Assembly (NCBI RefSeq): GCF_016031655.1
Contig: NZ_JACCHQ010000014.1
Span: forward strand, 1-64,000
Origin: Bradyrhizobium glycinis
Lineage (GTDB): Bacteria; Pseudomonadota; Alphaproteobacteria; Rhizobiales; Xanthobacteraceae
DNA: 64,000 nucleotides
Reading direction: 5' to 3'
Made by a program: the position numbers and the translations under genes. Shown in pieces: positions 15,698 through 25,132 of the stretch (positions are counted from its first letter, which is position 1; each line of letters opens with the position of its first letter). The notes beneath the pieces were generated by a model that was not told where the DNA came from, made no database searches, and worked only from the letters and a program-made list of their open reading frames with translations.

Positions 15698-17134
15698 ATG
15701 AAGTTTAGGACATTTTTAAGCGCGGCCGCTGTACTCGCGCTCACCGGCGCCGCGGCGCCGGCTGCGGACAGAGATGCGGCCGACACAGCGGTGGAAGCCG
15801 CGAAGAAGTACGCAGGTACAACGATCAGCATCGTGTGGGAGGCCGGTCTCCAGTCGCTCGACCCGCTGAACTATTCGGGCCCGCAATGGGAGAAGCTCAC
15901 CGGCATCAAGGTGAAGGTGGTCGAAGTGCCGACCGATCAGATGTTCACCAAGATCATGCAGGATTTCAAATCAGGCGCCGGAGCCTATGACGCATTGAAC
16001 GTCATTCCGTCCTGGATGCCCGATCTCGCCCGCGCAGGGGCACTTGAACCCCTCGATAAGTATGTCGACAAGTTCGGCTATCGTGACGAATTGCAGGACA
16101 TCGCAGCTGCCTATCGTGACAACCAGATGCAGTATGACGGCAAGATCTACGGTTTTCCGGACGACGGCGACGTGATGCTGCTCTACTACCGGAAAGACAT
16201 CTTCGAGGATCCGAAGATGAAGGACGAGTTCAAGGCCAAGTTCGGCTACGAGCTGGCGCCGCCAAAGGACTGGAAGCAGTTCGACGAGATCGGCCAGTTC
16301 ATCACCGACAAAATGGCGCCAAAGGTCTATGGCGCTGGCTTCTTCCGCACTGCGCCGTATCCGCAATACATGTTCCAGGAACGCTTTCGCATGGAGGGCG
16401 GCAAGTTCTTCAATGCCGACACCATGAAGGCGACGGTGAATGGCGATGTCGGCCTCAAGGTCTTCAAGCAGATGGTGGCGGAGAACAAGTTCATGCCTCC
16501 GGGCGTGGAGCAGTGGAATTTCGTCGACAATCTCGCCGCGTTCCTTCAGGGCACGACCGCGATGACGATCTCCTGGCCGCCCTACGGCCGCTGGGCCGCG
16601 GGCTATGGCTCGGGCGAGGAAGCGCTGAAGTGGGTGCCGAAATCGCAGGTCGCCGGCAAAGTCGGCTACGCGCTCACCCCTCTCGGCCGTCCCGAGCTCG
16701 GTGTTGGCTTCGACTTGTCGGTGTCAGCCACCAGCAAGAACAAGGAGGCCGCCTATCTCTTCATTCAGTGGCTGAACAGCAAGAAGACCAGTCTCGCGCG
16801 CGTCCAACTCCCTTATACGCTGCGTGATCCGTTCCGCCTGTCGCACTACGCGAGCGAAAAGTATCGTGCGCTGTGGCCTGACGCTGCCGCCTATCTCGAC
16901 ACCATCAAGACGTCGGGCGAGAAGGGCCTCCTCGACCTGTCGCTGCTGCAACAGGATAAGTACGACGAGGCTATGACAAAGGCGATCTCGAGCCTGTGGG
17001 CCGGCGAAGACCCCAAGGCCATTCTCGACCGCATGGCGCAACAATTCGACGCCATCACCGAGAAGGTCGGCATCGACAATCAAAAGGCCGTCTACAAGGT
17101 CTGGGCCGCGAAGCCCGGTGCCTACCCGCAATAG
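15698..17134 (+). CDS. Sugar ABC transporter substrate-binding protein (CUT1 type)
   Basis: This 478-aa periplasmic binding protein begins with a Sec signal peptide (MKFRTFLSAAAVLALTGAAA). ATG 15698 was chosen because GAGGAGGAAGG lies just upstream, although the frame is open further left. The mature part has the family 1 extracellular solute-binding pattern: TISIVWEAGL, GIKVKVVEVPTDQMFTKIMQ, YDALNVIPSWMPDLARAGAL and YGFPDDGDVMLLYYRKDIF. It is larger than maltose-binding protein. It heads an operon with two permeases, an ATPase and a lactonase-like enzyme. The ligand is likely a sugar or sugar acid; the exact compound cannot be read from sequence. Confidence 0.9.
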   Translation: MKFRTFLSAAAVLALTGAAAPAADRDAADTAVEAAKKYAGTTISIVWEAGLQSLDPLNYSGPQWEKLTGIKVKVVEVPTDQMFTKIMQDFKSGAGAYDALNVIPSWMPDLARAGALEPLDKYVDKFGYRDELQDIAAAYRDNQMQYDGKIYGFPDDGDVMLLYYRKDIFEDPKMKDEFKAKFGYELAPPKDWKQFDEIGQFITDKMAPKVYGAGFFRTAPYPQYMFQERFRMEGGKFFNADTMKATVNGDVGLKVFKQMVAENKFMPPGVEQWNFVDNLAAFLQGTTAMTISWPPYGRWAAGYGSGEEALKWVPKSQVAGKVGYALTPLGRPELGVGFDLSVSATSKNKEAAYLFIQWLNSKKTSLARVQLPYTLRDPFRLSHYASEKYRALWPDAAAYLDTIKTSGEKGLLDLSLLQQDKYDEAMTKAISSLWAGEDPKAILDRMAQQFDAITEKVGIDNQKAVYKVWAAKPGAYPQ

Positions 17135-17148
17135 CAGCTTTGGACAGC

Positions 17149-17174
17149 GCACGGGAGGCATCGCTCTCCCGTGC
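17149..17174 (+). promoter_or_regulatory. Perfect 9-bp hairpin between binding-protein and permease genes
   Basis: GCACGGGAG (17149-17157) pairs perfectly with CTCCCGTGC (17166-17174) around an eight-base loop. There is no U-tract, so it is more likely an mRNA stabiliser or partial attenuator that keeps the binding protein in excess over the permeases, as known for maltose-type operons. It also masks a possible GTG start at 17171. Confidence 0.55.
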
Positions 17175-17191
17175 GGCCGTTTCCTGGACCG

Positions 17192-18118
17192 ATGATGACG
17201 CTTTCCGAAAGTATCAACGCTGCCGAGCAGCGGCGCCCCAGCCGCTTCGGGCGGATGTTCGAAGATCGCCTGCCCTATCTCATCGTTGCGCCGGCGATTC
17301 TGATCCTCCTCCTGGTCGGCCTGTTCCCTCTGATTTACTCGCTGATCGTGAGCTTCCAGCGCATCACGATGACCGAGAACGACACCTCCTTCGTTGGCCT
17401 CTTGAACTATGCGGAGCTGTTCAGAGATACCCGCCTCTGGGCTTCGCTCGGTCATACCGCCATCATCACCGCGATCGCCCTCCCCTTGGAGCTGCTAATC
17501 GGCTTCCTGATGGCGCAGCTCTTCATCGATCGCATGCCGGGTCGACAGATCTTCGTCGCGCTGCTGGTGCTTCCGACGGTGATCTCTCCGATCGTCGCGG
17601 GTGCGACGTGGCGTCTGATGTTCGACGTCCGCTTCGGCCCGATCGGTCAGATCCTGAGTTTCTTCGCCGGCGAGCCGGTCCGGATTCTTTGGACCGTCAA
17701 TCCCTCGTACGTCTATCCGGCGATCATCATCTGCGAGGTCTGGCAGTGGTCGCCGTTCATGTTCCTGCTCCTGCTTGCCGCACTGTCGAATGTCGACCAA
17801 TCGCAACTCGAGGCCGCGGAGATCGATGGGGCGTCGTACCTGCGCGTGCTTCGCGCGATCGTTCTGCCGGCGATCGCGCCCGTGATCGCCGTCGCCTGCC
17901 TGATCCGCGGACTCGATCTCGTTCGCATCTTCGACATCATCTGGGCTCTCACCGAAGGCGGGCCCGGTTCGATGACCGAAACCATCTCGCTCTACACCTA
18001 TGTGCAGGGTTTCTCGCAATTCGAGACCAGCTATACGGCCGCGATCTCGTTTTTGGTGATTGCGCTGCTCACGGTCATCACCACGCTGGTCCTCAAGCGC
18101 ATGGAGCTTGCGCGATGA
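17192..18118 (+). CDS. Sugar ABC transporter permease (MalF-like)
   Basis: The product is a six-helix inner-membrane permease. The first helix is LIVAPAILILLLVGLFPLIY. The EAA loop near 205-225 (EAAEIDGASYLRVLRAIVLP) carries the ATPase-contacting Gly after EIDGAS. Start ATG 17192 (or 17195) was chosen; an in-frame GTG at 17171 lies inside the hairpin and is less likely. Its stop overlaps the next permease gene by four bases (ATGA), indicating translational coupling. It forms the transmembrane channel with the second permease. Confidence 0.9.
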   Translation: MMTLSESINAAEQRRPSRFGRMFEDRLPYLIVAPAILILLLVGLFPLIYSLIVSFQRITMTENDTSFVGLLNYAELFRDTRLWASLGHTAIITAIALPLELLIGFLMAQLFIDRMPGRQIFVALLVLPTVISPIVAGATWRLMFDVRFGPIGQILSFFAGEPVRILWTVNPSYVYPAIIICEVWQWSPFMFLLLLAALSNVDQSQLEAAEIDGASYLRVLRAIVLPAIAPVIAVACLIRGLDLVRIFDIIWALTEGGPGSMTETISLYTYVQGFSQFETSYTAAISFLVIALLTVITTLVLKRMELAR

Positions 18119-18954
18119 GGGTCGGCAAGCTACCGGCGAGAAAAGCCCGCATTCTGGCGCTTCGCTATCTCGGCGCAGGCGTCGTAACCCTGCTGTTTCT
18201 GTTTCCAGTTTATTGGCTCTTCATGATTTCGTTCAAAACACCGGACGAGATCTATCACGTCCCGCCGTTGTGGATTCCCGGACAGATCCAGTTCTCGAAC
18301 TATTACGTGCTGTTCAAGGATGGTGACGTCGTCGCCATCCTGAACAGCCTGATTGTCGCCGGCGTCAGCGCTTTCATCGCGATCATTCTCGGAACGCTCT
18401 GCGCCTACAGTCTCGCGCGCTTCGGCACCGGCGGCGAGAACCTGGCGATGTGGATCATCTCCCAGCGCATGATCCCGCCGATCGCGGTCGTCTTCCCGGT
18501 CTTCCTGATCTACGTCTATTTCGGCCTGGTCGACGGCTATTTCGGCCTCATCCTCCTCTACACCGCATTCAATCTCCCCTACGTGATCTGGATGATGCGC
18601 GGTTACATCGTCGACGTTCCGCTGGAGCTCGAGGAAAGCGCGCTGGTCGATGGCCTCAACCGATGGGAGGTGATCTGGAAGGTCGTTTTCCCGATGGTTC
18701 GCCCCGGCCTCATGGCGACGTCGGTCTTCACCTTCGTCTTCGCCTGGAACGACTTCCTGTTCGCCCTCGTGCTGACGCGCACCGAGGTCATCACCTTTCC
18801 GGTCATGCTGACGCACTATTTCGGCGGACAATCGAATTTCTGGGCCAAGATCGCGGCGATGTCGGTCTTGGGGACGTTGCCGATCTTCGTCGCGGTCTCG
18901 GTGATGCAGCGCTATCTCGTGCGCGGCATCTCGCTGGGCGCAGTCAAGGGTTAG
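18115..18954 (+). CDS. Sugar ABC transporter permease (MalG-like)
   Basis: This 279-aa permease has six membrane helices; the first is LGAGVVTLLFLFPVYWLFMI. The EAA motif (ELEESALVDGLNRWEVIWKV) and the MalG-type ending VRGISLGAVKG are present. ATG 18115 overlaps the stop of the preceding gene (ATGA), which fixes the start despite a much longer open frame upstream. It pairs with the MalF-like subunit in the inner membrane. Confidence 0.92.
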   Translation: MRVGKLPARKARILALRYLGAGVVTLLFLFPVYWLFMISFKTPDEIYHVPPLWIPGQIQFSNYYVLFKDGDVVAILNSLIVAGVSAFIAIILGTLCAYSLARFGTGGENLAMWIISQRMIPPIAVVFPVFLIYVYFGLVDGYFGLILLYTAFNLPYVIWMMRGYIVDVPLELEESALVDGLNRWEVIWKVVFPMVRPGLMATSVFTFVFAWNDFLFALVLTRTEVITFPVMLTHYFGGQSNFWAKIAAMSVLGTLPIFVAVSVMQRYLVRGISLGAVKG

Positions 18955-18964
18955 GGAGAGCGGA

Positions 18965-20065
18965 GTGGCTGACGTCAAGCTGTCCGGGGTACACAAATAT
19001 TACGGCAACGTGCATGCGGTCCGAGGGGTGGATCTCACCATCGCCGATGGCGAATTCGCTGTGCTGGTGGGGCCGTCCGGTTGCGGAAAGAGCACACTGT
19101 TGCGCACCATCGCTGGCCTCGAGGACCCGGATGGCGGAACTATCGCCATCGGGGGCGCGGTGGTCAACGATCTGCGCCCGCGCGAGCGCAATATCGCGAT
19201 GGTGTTTCAGAACTATGCACTCTACCCTTATCTGACCGTCAGCGAGAACATCGCCTTCGGTCTGCGCGCCCGCAAGACTCCCGAGATCGAGATCAGGAAG
19301 CGGGTCAGCGAGGCCGCCGAGATGCTCGGCATCGGCAATTTCCTGCAGCGCTATCCGCGGCAGCTCTCCGGAGGACAACGTCAGCGCGTCGCCATCGGCC
19401 GCGCCATCGTTCGCAAGGCCGACCTGTTCCTGTTCGACGAGCCGCTCTCGAATCTCGACGCTCAATTGCGTGACGAGATGCGCACCGAGATCAAGCGCCT
19501 GCATCACGAGATCACGACGACCATGATCTACGTTACCCATGACCAGGTCGAGGCGATGACGCTGGCCGACCGGATCGTGCTGCTGCGTGACGGAAACATC
19601 GAGCAGCAGGGCGCTCCGCTGGAACTTTTCGAGCAGCCCCGTACGGGGTTCGTGGCAGGCTTTCTCGGCTCTCCGTCGATCAACCTCATCCCCGCGACCT
19701 TCAAGACAAACGGTCCCGAGGCCGGGGTGGTGTTCCAGTCCGGCGGTGAACTGACGCTACCGAGCGCGAAGGCGAGGCCGCTGGCCAGCATGAATGGGCG
19801 AGAGATTCTCGTCGGCATTCGGCCGCAGCACTTCAGTCGAGCCGGCGGGTCGCTGCGCGACGGCGTGGTCTCCTATTCGGCCACTGCCGATCTCATTCAG
19901 CCGACGGGGACACGCACCTTCACCACGATCAAGATCGGTGGCGTCGATGCTGTTGCCGAGTTGCAGGCGCACGACGTGAGCAGCCATGGCGAGCGGATCG
20001 ATCTCGCCATCGACCTCAATCGCGTGGTGCTGATCGATCCGTCCAGCGGCCTGGTTATCGCATAA
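18965..20065 (+). CDS. Sugar ABC transporter ATP-binding protein (MalK/UgpC type)
   Basis: The 366-aa ATPase starts with GTG 18965. It shows Walker A GPSGCGKST, signature LSGGQRQRVAIGRAI, Walker B DLFLFDEPLSNLD, the switch His in VTHDQVEAM, and a C-terminal TOBE/regulatory region (ILVGIRPQHFSR) typical of CUT1 ATPases. It lies ten bases after the permease gene. Standard length and all catalytic residues are intact, so it should energise the upstream transporter. Confidence 0.93.
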   Translation: MADVKLSGVHKYYGNVHAVRGVDLTIADGEFAVLVGPSGCGKSTLLRTIAGLEDPDGGTIAIGGAVVNDLRPRERNIAMVFQNYALYPYLTVSENIAFGLRARKTPEIEIRKRVSEAAEMLGIGNFLQRYPRQLSGGQRQRVAIGRAIVRKADLFLFDEPLSNLDAQLRDEMRTEIKRLHHEITTTMIYVTHDQVEAMTLADRIVLLRDGNIEQQGAPLELFEQPRTGFVAGFLGSPSINLIPATFKTNGPEAGVVFQSGGELTLPSAKARPLASMNGREILVGIRPQHFSRAGGSLRDGVVSYSATADLIQPTGTRTFTTIKIGGVDAVAELQAHDVSSHGERIDLAIDLNRVVLIDPSSGLVIA

Positions 20066-20095
20066 CGAAAGCAACATCCGTAACGGGAGGGATGA

Positions 20096-20986
20096 ATGGC
20101 GTCGAGACTGTTTGCAACCGGAATTGGCGCGCCGGAGGGGCCGGTGTGCCTGCCCGACGGCTCGATGTATGTCACGGAGATGTCCGCGTCGACCCTTTGC
20201 GTGACGCGGCTCGATCCTCGCGGCAACCGCCGCGTGATCCGAACGACAGGTGGCCGTCCGAATGGATTGACAACCGATGGCCACGGCAGGATCTGGATCG
20301 CGGAAGCCGGGCTCCGGGCGCTGATCTGCATCGACGAGCGCGGAAACGAGATCAGGCGTATGCAGGGCGAAGGGGCGGAGCGCTTTTTGTTTCCGAACGA
20401 CCTCTGCTTCGGTCCGAACGGATTGCTCTACATGACCGACTCCGGAATGGCCGCCGAGGATTTCATCAACGGCCAGGCCTTCGTCGACGGGTATATGGAT
20501 CTCGACTGGGACGGCCGTGTATACGAGATCGATCCCGCAGCCATGAAGGTGCTCCGCGTGCTCGATCGCAAGATCCGCTTCACCAACGGCATTGCCTTCG
20601 GTCCCGACAACCACCTCTACGCCAACGCGTCCTTCACCGGCGAGATCTATCGGTATGACGTGCTTGGCGAGGCAGCGCCGAAACGCGTCGTCTTCGGCAA
20701 CGTCCTGCAGCCGGATTCCGATGCGGACTTCAAGGGGCCGGACGGAATGGCCTTCGGAACGGACGGCCGGCTCTATTGCACGGTCTACAACCAGAAGAAC
20801 GTTACGGTGCTGGACCGGCGGGGTGAGGTCGCCAATCGTCTGGTCCTGGATGGACCGCAGCCGACGAATTGTGCCTTCACACTTGAAGGCAGGAAGCTGC
20901 GCGTCACCGAAGTCGGCAAGGGGCAGGTCGAAGAAATCGATGCGCCTTGCGAGGGCCTGCCGCTGCATCTGCCGAAATTCGCCTGA
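20096..20986 (+). CDS. SMP-30/gluconolactonase-family hydrolase
   Basis: The 296-aa protein matches the SMP-30 beta-propeller family: EGPVCLPDGSMYVTEM (metal-binding Glu), GRPNGLTTDGHGRIWIAEAG, LCFGPNGLLYMTDSG, FTNGIAFGPDNHLYANASFT and KGPDGMAFGTDGRLYCTVYN. These repeated strands form the six-bladed propeller with a divalent metal. It has GGGAGG before the start and no signal peptide, so it acts in the cytoplasm. It is last in the sugar ABC operon. Hydrolysis of a sugar lactone formed from the imported substrate is inferred. Confidence 0.88.
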   Translation: MASRLFATGIGAPEGPVCLPDGSMYVTEMSASTLCVTRLDPRGNRRVIRTTGGRPNGLTTDGHGRIWIAEAGLRALICIDERGNEIRRMQGEGAERFLFPNDLCFGPNGLLYMTDSGMAAEDFINGQAFVDGYMDLDWDGRVYEIDPAAMKVLRVLDRKIRFTNGIAFGPDNHLYANASFTGEIYRYDVLGEAAPKRVVFGNVLQPDSDADFKGPDGMAFGTDGRLYCTVYNQKNVTVLDRRGEVANRLVLDGPQPTNCAFTLEGRKLRVTEVGKGQVEEIDAPCEGLPLHLPKFA

Positions 20987-20989
20987 CAA

Positions 20990-21019
20990 GGCGCTTCGCG
21001 GTTTGTCCCGCGAGGCGCC
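20990..21019. terminator. Strong hairpin between convergent operons
   Basis: GGCGCTTCGCGG (20990-21001) pairs with CCGCGAGGCGCC (21008-21019): a 12-bp stem with one T-G pair and a six-base loop. It sits between the stop of the lactonase gene and the stop of the convergent TRAP permease gene. U-tracts are weak, so bidirectional termination is probable but not certain. Confidence 0.6.
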
Positions 21020-21030
21020 CGGCCATGTTG

Positions 21031-22923
21031 TCAAAGGAAGCCGATCGACAGCCAGGGCACGGCGGCAACGATCAGCGTGCCAATCAGGAGCGCGATCATA
21101 TAGCCCACGATCGGCTTCATGCCCTCGTCCGGATTGATGCGGCTGATGGCACAGGCCGCGTAGTAGCCGACGCCGAACGGTGGCGCGAATAGGCCGATGC
21201 CCATAGCGAGGACGACCACCATGGCGTAGTGGACATCGTGCACCCCGACCTGCCGCGCGATCGGGAACAGCAGAGGACCGAACAGGACGATGGCCGGGAT
21301 TCCCTCCAGCACGCTCCCCAGAATCACGAAGGACACGATCGTCACCGCCAGGAAGACGGGGATGCCGCCTGGTAGGCTGGTCATGAATTTGGCAAGAGAA
21401 GCGGAAAATCCAGATTGGGTCAGCGCCCAGGCCATCCCTGTCGCCGCGCCGATGATGAGCAGGATCGCCCCGGAGAGCGAGGCCGTCTCGACCAACATTG
21501 GATAGATACGGCGCCAGTCGAACTGGCGGTAGATGAAGAGACCCGCGCAGGCGCAGTATAGAATGCCGATGGTCGAGACCTCCGTTGCCGTCGCGACGCC
21601 TTCGACGACAGCGGTCCGGATCACGAACGGCAGGGCGATAGCAGGTATCGCGATCACAAAGGCCCGCCCGATTTGCCGGCCGCTAGCCCGTTTGATGTGA
21701 GACAGGTCCTCGCGGCGGTATCGCCACCAGACCACGGCCGCGAGCATGAGCGCGAGCACCACGCCCGGAAGCAACCCGCCCGTGAACAATGCCGAGATCG
21801 ACACGCCGGTCACCGAGCCGATCGTGATCAGGACCAGCGAGGGCGGGATCGTTTCGGTCTGCGCGCCGGTCGCCGCCAGAAGCGCAACCAGATCGCCTGG
21901 CTTGGCTCCTCGCTGCCGCATCTCGGGAAACAGCACAGGAGCCACCGCAGCCATGTCCGCTGCCTTGGAGCCGGAAATGCCCGAGACCAGATACATCGCT
22001 CCGACCAGCACGTAGTGCAATCCGCCGCGCACGTGGCCCAGGAGGCTCGCCAGGAAGCTGACCATGGCGCGTGCCATTCCCGTCATCTCGATCAGGAGGC
22101 CGAGAAAGACGAAAAGCGGCACGGCGAGCAGGATCAGGTGGCTCATGCCCTCGTCCATTCGTCCGATCATCACCACGTCGGGCGTGCTGGTCGTCAAGGC
22201 GAGATAGCCAACCGTCGCAAGACCAAATGCGAAGGCGATCGGCACGGCCGCGAAGACCATCGCCCCAACAACGAAAACGAAGAAGATCAGAAGATTGAGA
22301 TTGCCGAGCGGCTTCAAGACGGGGGCGAGCAGAATGAACGCCGCAATGATACCTGCGACCATCGCGACCGAACCCAGCAGGCTGCGCAGGCTCGCGATGC
22401 GGATCAGCCGGAGGACCGCTGCGATCAGCATCAAGCCGATGCCGATCGGCAACGCCGCCGCACGCCAGCTGTTGACGATCTCGAGCGCCGGCGTGGTGAC
22501 GAAGGCCTCGTCTGCCGCAAACTCATAGGCCGGCCAGACAACGAGCGCAAGAAATGCCAGGGATGCTGCGGCCGCCACCACATCCAGGAACGCGCGAAGC
22601 TCCGCGCTGAGAACGCCAACGACAGCTGTCATCCGCATGTGTTCGCCGCGCTGGAACGCGATCACGGAGCCGAACATGGCGAGCCAGAGAAAGAGAATGC
22701 CAGCAAGCTCGTCGGACCAGACGATTGGTGAGCGGAACACATATCGGCTCACGATGCCGGCAGACAGCACCGCAATCTCCGCCAGCACGAGCAGTGCCGC
22801 AGGGACCGCAACGAGATGACCAAGCATAGTGTTCGCCGTTATCACCCAACCGCGTCGGCCGGCCTGCGACGCGCCGACCGCCATACCGGCATCCACATGC
22901 GGCGTATGGCTCACGCTGGTCAT
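21031..22923 (-). CDS. TRAP transporter fused permease (DctQ-DctM)
   Basis: The 630-aa protein joins a small four-helix DctQ-like domain (about 30-190, with IVWSDELAGILFLWLAMFGS) to a large DctM-like domain of about 12 helices (from ~210, with GMSHLILLAVPLFVFLG, SGISGSKAADMAAVAPVLFP and LFAPPFGVGYY). The start was placed at 22923 because ATG there overlaps the stop of the upstream binding-protein gene (ATGA). It uses an ion gradient to drive uptake of a carboxylate-type substrate. It is last in the minus-strand operon. Confidence 0.92.
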   Translation of the reverse strand: MTSVSHTPHVDAGMAVGASQAGRRGWVITANTMLGHLVAVPAALLVLAEIAVLSAGIVSRYVFRSPIVWSDELAGILFLWLAMFGSVIAFQRGEHMRMTAVVGVLSAELRAFLDVVAAAASLAFLALVVWPAYEFAADEAFVTTPALEIVNSWRAAALPIGIGLMLIAAVLRLIRIASLRSLLGSVAMVAGIIAAFILLAPVLKPLGNLNLLIFFVFVVGAMVFAAVPIAFAFGLATVGYLALTTSTPDVVMIGRMDEGMSHLILLAVPLFVFLGLLIEMTGMARAMVSFLASLLGHVRGGLHYVLVGAMYLVSGISGSKAADMAAVAPVLFPEMRQRGAKPGDLVALLAATGAQTETIPPSLVLITIGSVTGVSISALFTGGLLPGVVLALMLAAVVWWRYRREDLSHIKRASGRQIGRAFVIAIPAIALPFVIRTAVVEGVATATEVSTIGILYCACAGLFIYRQFDWRRIYPMLVETASLSGAILLIIGAATGMAWALTQSGFSASLAKFMTSLPGGIPVFLAVTIVSFVILGSVLEGIPAIVLFGPLLFPIARQVGVHDVHYAMVVVLAMGIGLFAPPFGVGYYAACAISRINPDEGMKPIVGYMIALLIGTLIVAAVPWLSIGFL

Positions 22924-23945
22924 GATAACTGACCCGCGGCTCTTTCGAGTTGCGACCATGCCTCCTCGCCAAATTTGGTTTTCCAGTCGGCGTAGAAGCT
23001 GGTCTTGGCCAATGCCTGGCGGAAGGCGGCGCGATCGACATCGATGAATTTGAGGCCCTTGGCCGAAAGATCGGCGCGAAGTGACTGGCTGAGCTTTGCG
23101 ATGTCGGCGCGCTGATCGAGGGCGGAGCGGTCGAGCTCGCGCGTCACGATCTCCTGCACGTCCTTGGGCAGGCGCTCGAAAGCGCGCTTATTGCCAAGGA
23201 TCCAATAGCCGTCCCAGACGTGCCCCGTCAGGCTGCACGTGCTCTGCACTTCATAGAGACGGGCGGTCGCGATGATGGGCAACGGATTCTCCTGCCCATC
23301 AACGACCTTGGTCTGCAACGCGGAATAGACCTCGTTGAAGTTGATCGGCGTCGGTCCGGCGCCGAGCGCCTTGAAAAGCGAGGTCAATAGCGGCGCGGGC
23401 GGTACGCGGATCTGGAAGTTCTTGAGATCATCCGGCGTCCGCACCTCGCGGCCGGACGAGGTCACCTGGCGGAAGCCGTTGTCCCAGGCCTTCGACACCG
23501 CCATGATCGGCGTCTTGGCAATCTGCGCCCGGATATAGGTGCCGAGGTCGCCGTCCATTGCTTTCCACACGCTGTCGTAGTCGGCGAAGGCAAAGCCGGT
23601 GTTCACGATGCCGGCGCTGGGCACCAGGGTGGCAAGAATCGAGGACGATTGATTGAAGAACTCGACGCCTCCGCTGCGAACCTGGGTCAGCAGTTCGGTG
23701 TCGGAGCCCAGCTGGTTGGCCGGGAACAGCCTGATCTCCAGCCGGCCGCTGGTCGCTTCGCGGATACGGTCGATCGCCTCTTGGGCTCGGACATTCACCG
23801 GATGGGTCGGATCCTGCCCGGTGGCGAACTTGTAGACGAACTCGGCGGCAGACGCCGGACGGGTCAGAATCCTGCAGAGAGGTACCGCGCTCGCCGCGAT
23901 CAATAGCGAACGGCGGCTGATGCGTCCGGGCTTCGAGACAGTCAT
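22920..23945 (-). CDS. TRAP transporter substrate-binding protein (DctP family)
   Basis: The 341-aa periplasmic protein starts at ATG 23945 with AGGAGGAAAAC just upstream. It carries a twin-arginine-like signal (RISRRSLLIAASAVPLC, cleavage near ASA-AEF). DctP features include DPTHPVNVRAQEAIDRIREA, GRLEIRLFPANQLGSDTEL, the ligand-binding Arg in FQIRVPPAP, and NFNEVYSALQTKVVDGQENP. It captures the substrate for the fused permease. The ligand is probably a sugar acid or polyol acid, given the neighbouring transketolase and dehydrogenase genes (inference). Confidence 0.92.
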   Translation of the reverse strand: MTVSKPGRISRRSLLIAASAVPLCRILTRPASAAEFVYKFATGQDPTHPVNVRAQEAIDRIREATSGRLEIRLFPANQLGSDTELLTQVRSGGVEFFNQSSSILATLVPSAGIVNTGFAFADYDSVWKAMDGDLGTYIRAQIAKTPIMAVSKAWDNGFRQVTSSGREVRTPDDLKNFQIRVPPAPLLTSLFKALGAGPTPINFNEVYSALQTKVVDGQENPLPIIATARLYEVQSTCSLTGHVWDGYWILGNKRAFERLPKDVQEIVTRELDRSALDQRADIAKLSQSLRADLSAKGLKFIDVDRAAFRQALAKTSFYADWKTKFGEEAWSQLERAAGQLS

Positions 23946-24121
23946 GTTTTCCTCCTGGTCCTGTATTGACGTTGTGCCGGCTGCATGGAGCCTGCGCTGT
24001 TCATCCGTCCCGACTCTTCGCTGGCTGCATTCGGGCAACAGCCATCCCTCGCCCGCCGCAACTTGCAGCGGGCGGAACACTTCACTCGTATTTGGCCTGG
24101 CTGGCGCTCAGTGCCGGTGCG

Positions 24122-25132
24122 CTAAAGCCACTGCTTGATCTGCCTTGCGACCTCGGCGGTGGAAATGCCGTAGCGGTCGTGCAGCGTCGGTAGTGCGCCG
24201 GCGTCAAGAAATTTGTCCGGCAACGCAATCTGGCGGAAAGGCGGATGGACGCCTGAACGCATCAGGAGTGCGGCGACCGCCTCGCCGAGACCGCCAATCG
24301 TCGTGTGGTTTTCGGCAACGATGACCAGGCGGCCTGACTTGCCGGCTTCGCGCAGTATCGTCTCGGCATCGAGCGGCTTGATGGTCGGAACGTGGAGCAC
24401 TGCAGCATCGACGCCATCGTTTTTAAGAACTTGCACAGCCTCAAGCGCACGCATGGTCATGATGCCGGATGAGATGATCAGCACGTCCTTCCCGTCACGG
24501 ATCAGCTTGGCCTTGCCGAGCTCGAACTTGTAGTCATATTCGTCCAGCACGACGGGCACCTGACCACGCAACAGGCGCATGTAAACTGGCCCATGATGCG
24601 CTGCGATTGCGGGCACCAGCTGCTCGATTTCATGAGCATCGCAGGGATCGATGACCGTCATGTTCGGCATCGCACGAAACAGCGCGAGATCCTCCGCGGC
24701 CTGATGGCTCGGGCCATAGCCCGAAGTCAGGCCGGGCAGTGCGCAGACGATCTTTACGTTGCGGTCTTCCTCCGCGATGGTCTGGTGAATGAAGTCGTAG
24801 GCGCGCCGTGAGGCGAACACGGCGTAGGTGGTCGCGAACGGCATGAAGCCTTCCGCGGCGAGGCCCGAAGCGGCGCCGAACAGAAGCTGCTCGGCCATGC
24901 CCATCTGGTAATAGCGGTCCGGGAATTCCTTCGCGAAGATGTGCAGGTCGGTGTATTTGCCGAGATCGGCCGTCATGCCGACAACGTCAGGGCGGCTACG
25001 TGCAAGCTCGACGAGCGCATGTCCGAACGGTGCCGGTTTCGTCTTCTGCCCCTCCGCCGCGATCGAGGCGATCATGGCCGAGGTGGTCAGGCGCGGTTTG
25101 CCCGGCTGGGGTGCTGATCTAACGGTCTTCAT
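24122..25132 (-). CDS. Transketolase, C-terminal subunit
   Basis: The 336-aa subunit holds the pyrimidine-binding and C-terminal transketolase domains: YYQMGMAEQLLFGAASGLAA (catalytic Glu in MAEQ), FATTYAVFASRRAYDFI, GLTSGYGPSHQAAEDLALFR and the C-terminal VIVAENHTTIGGLGEAVAAL. The start was fixed at ATG 25132 by its four-base overlap with the N-terminal subunit gene. Together the two subunits make a split transketolase that moves two-carbon units between sugar phosphates or related ketoses. A 74-bp fragment of this gene recurs at 57258, fused to a LysR gene. Confidence 0.9.
   Translation of the reverse strand: MKTVRSAPQPGKPRLTTSAMIASIAAEGQKTKPAPFGHALVELARSRPDVVGMTADLGKYTDLHIFAKEFPDRYYQMGMAEQLLFGAASGLAAEGFMPFATTYAVFASRRAYDFIHQTIAEEDRNVKIVCALPGLTSGYGPSHQAAEDLALFRAMPNMTVIDPCDAHEIEQLVPAIAAHHGPVYMRLLRGQVPVVLDEYDYKFELGKAKLIRDGKDVLIISSGIMTMRALEAVQVLKNDGVDAAVLHVPTIKPLDAETILREAGKSGRLVIVAENHTTIGGLGEAVAALLMRSGVHPPFRQIALPDKFLDAGALPTLHDRYGISTAEVARQIKQWL

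Noticed and set aside
16996..18114. A plus-strand frame open from 16996 that continues into the MalG-like permease
   Set aside because: Only the part from ATG 18115 has permease features; the upstream part is out-of-frame sequence of the binding protein and MalF-like genes.
19757..21034. 425-codon minus-strand open frame
   Set aside because: It is antisense to the MalK-type ATPase and SMP-30 genes, which have clear motifs; high GC creates such shadows.
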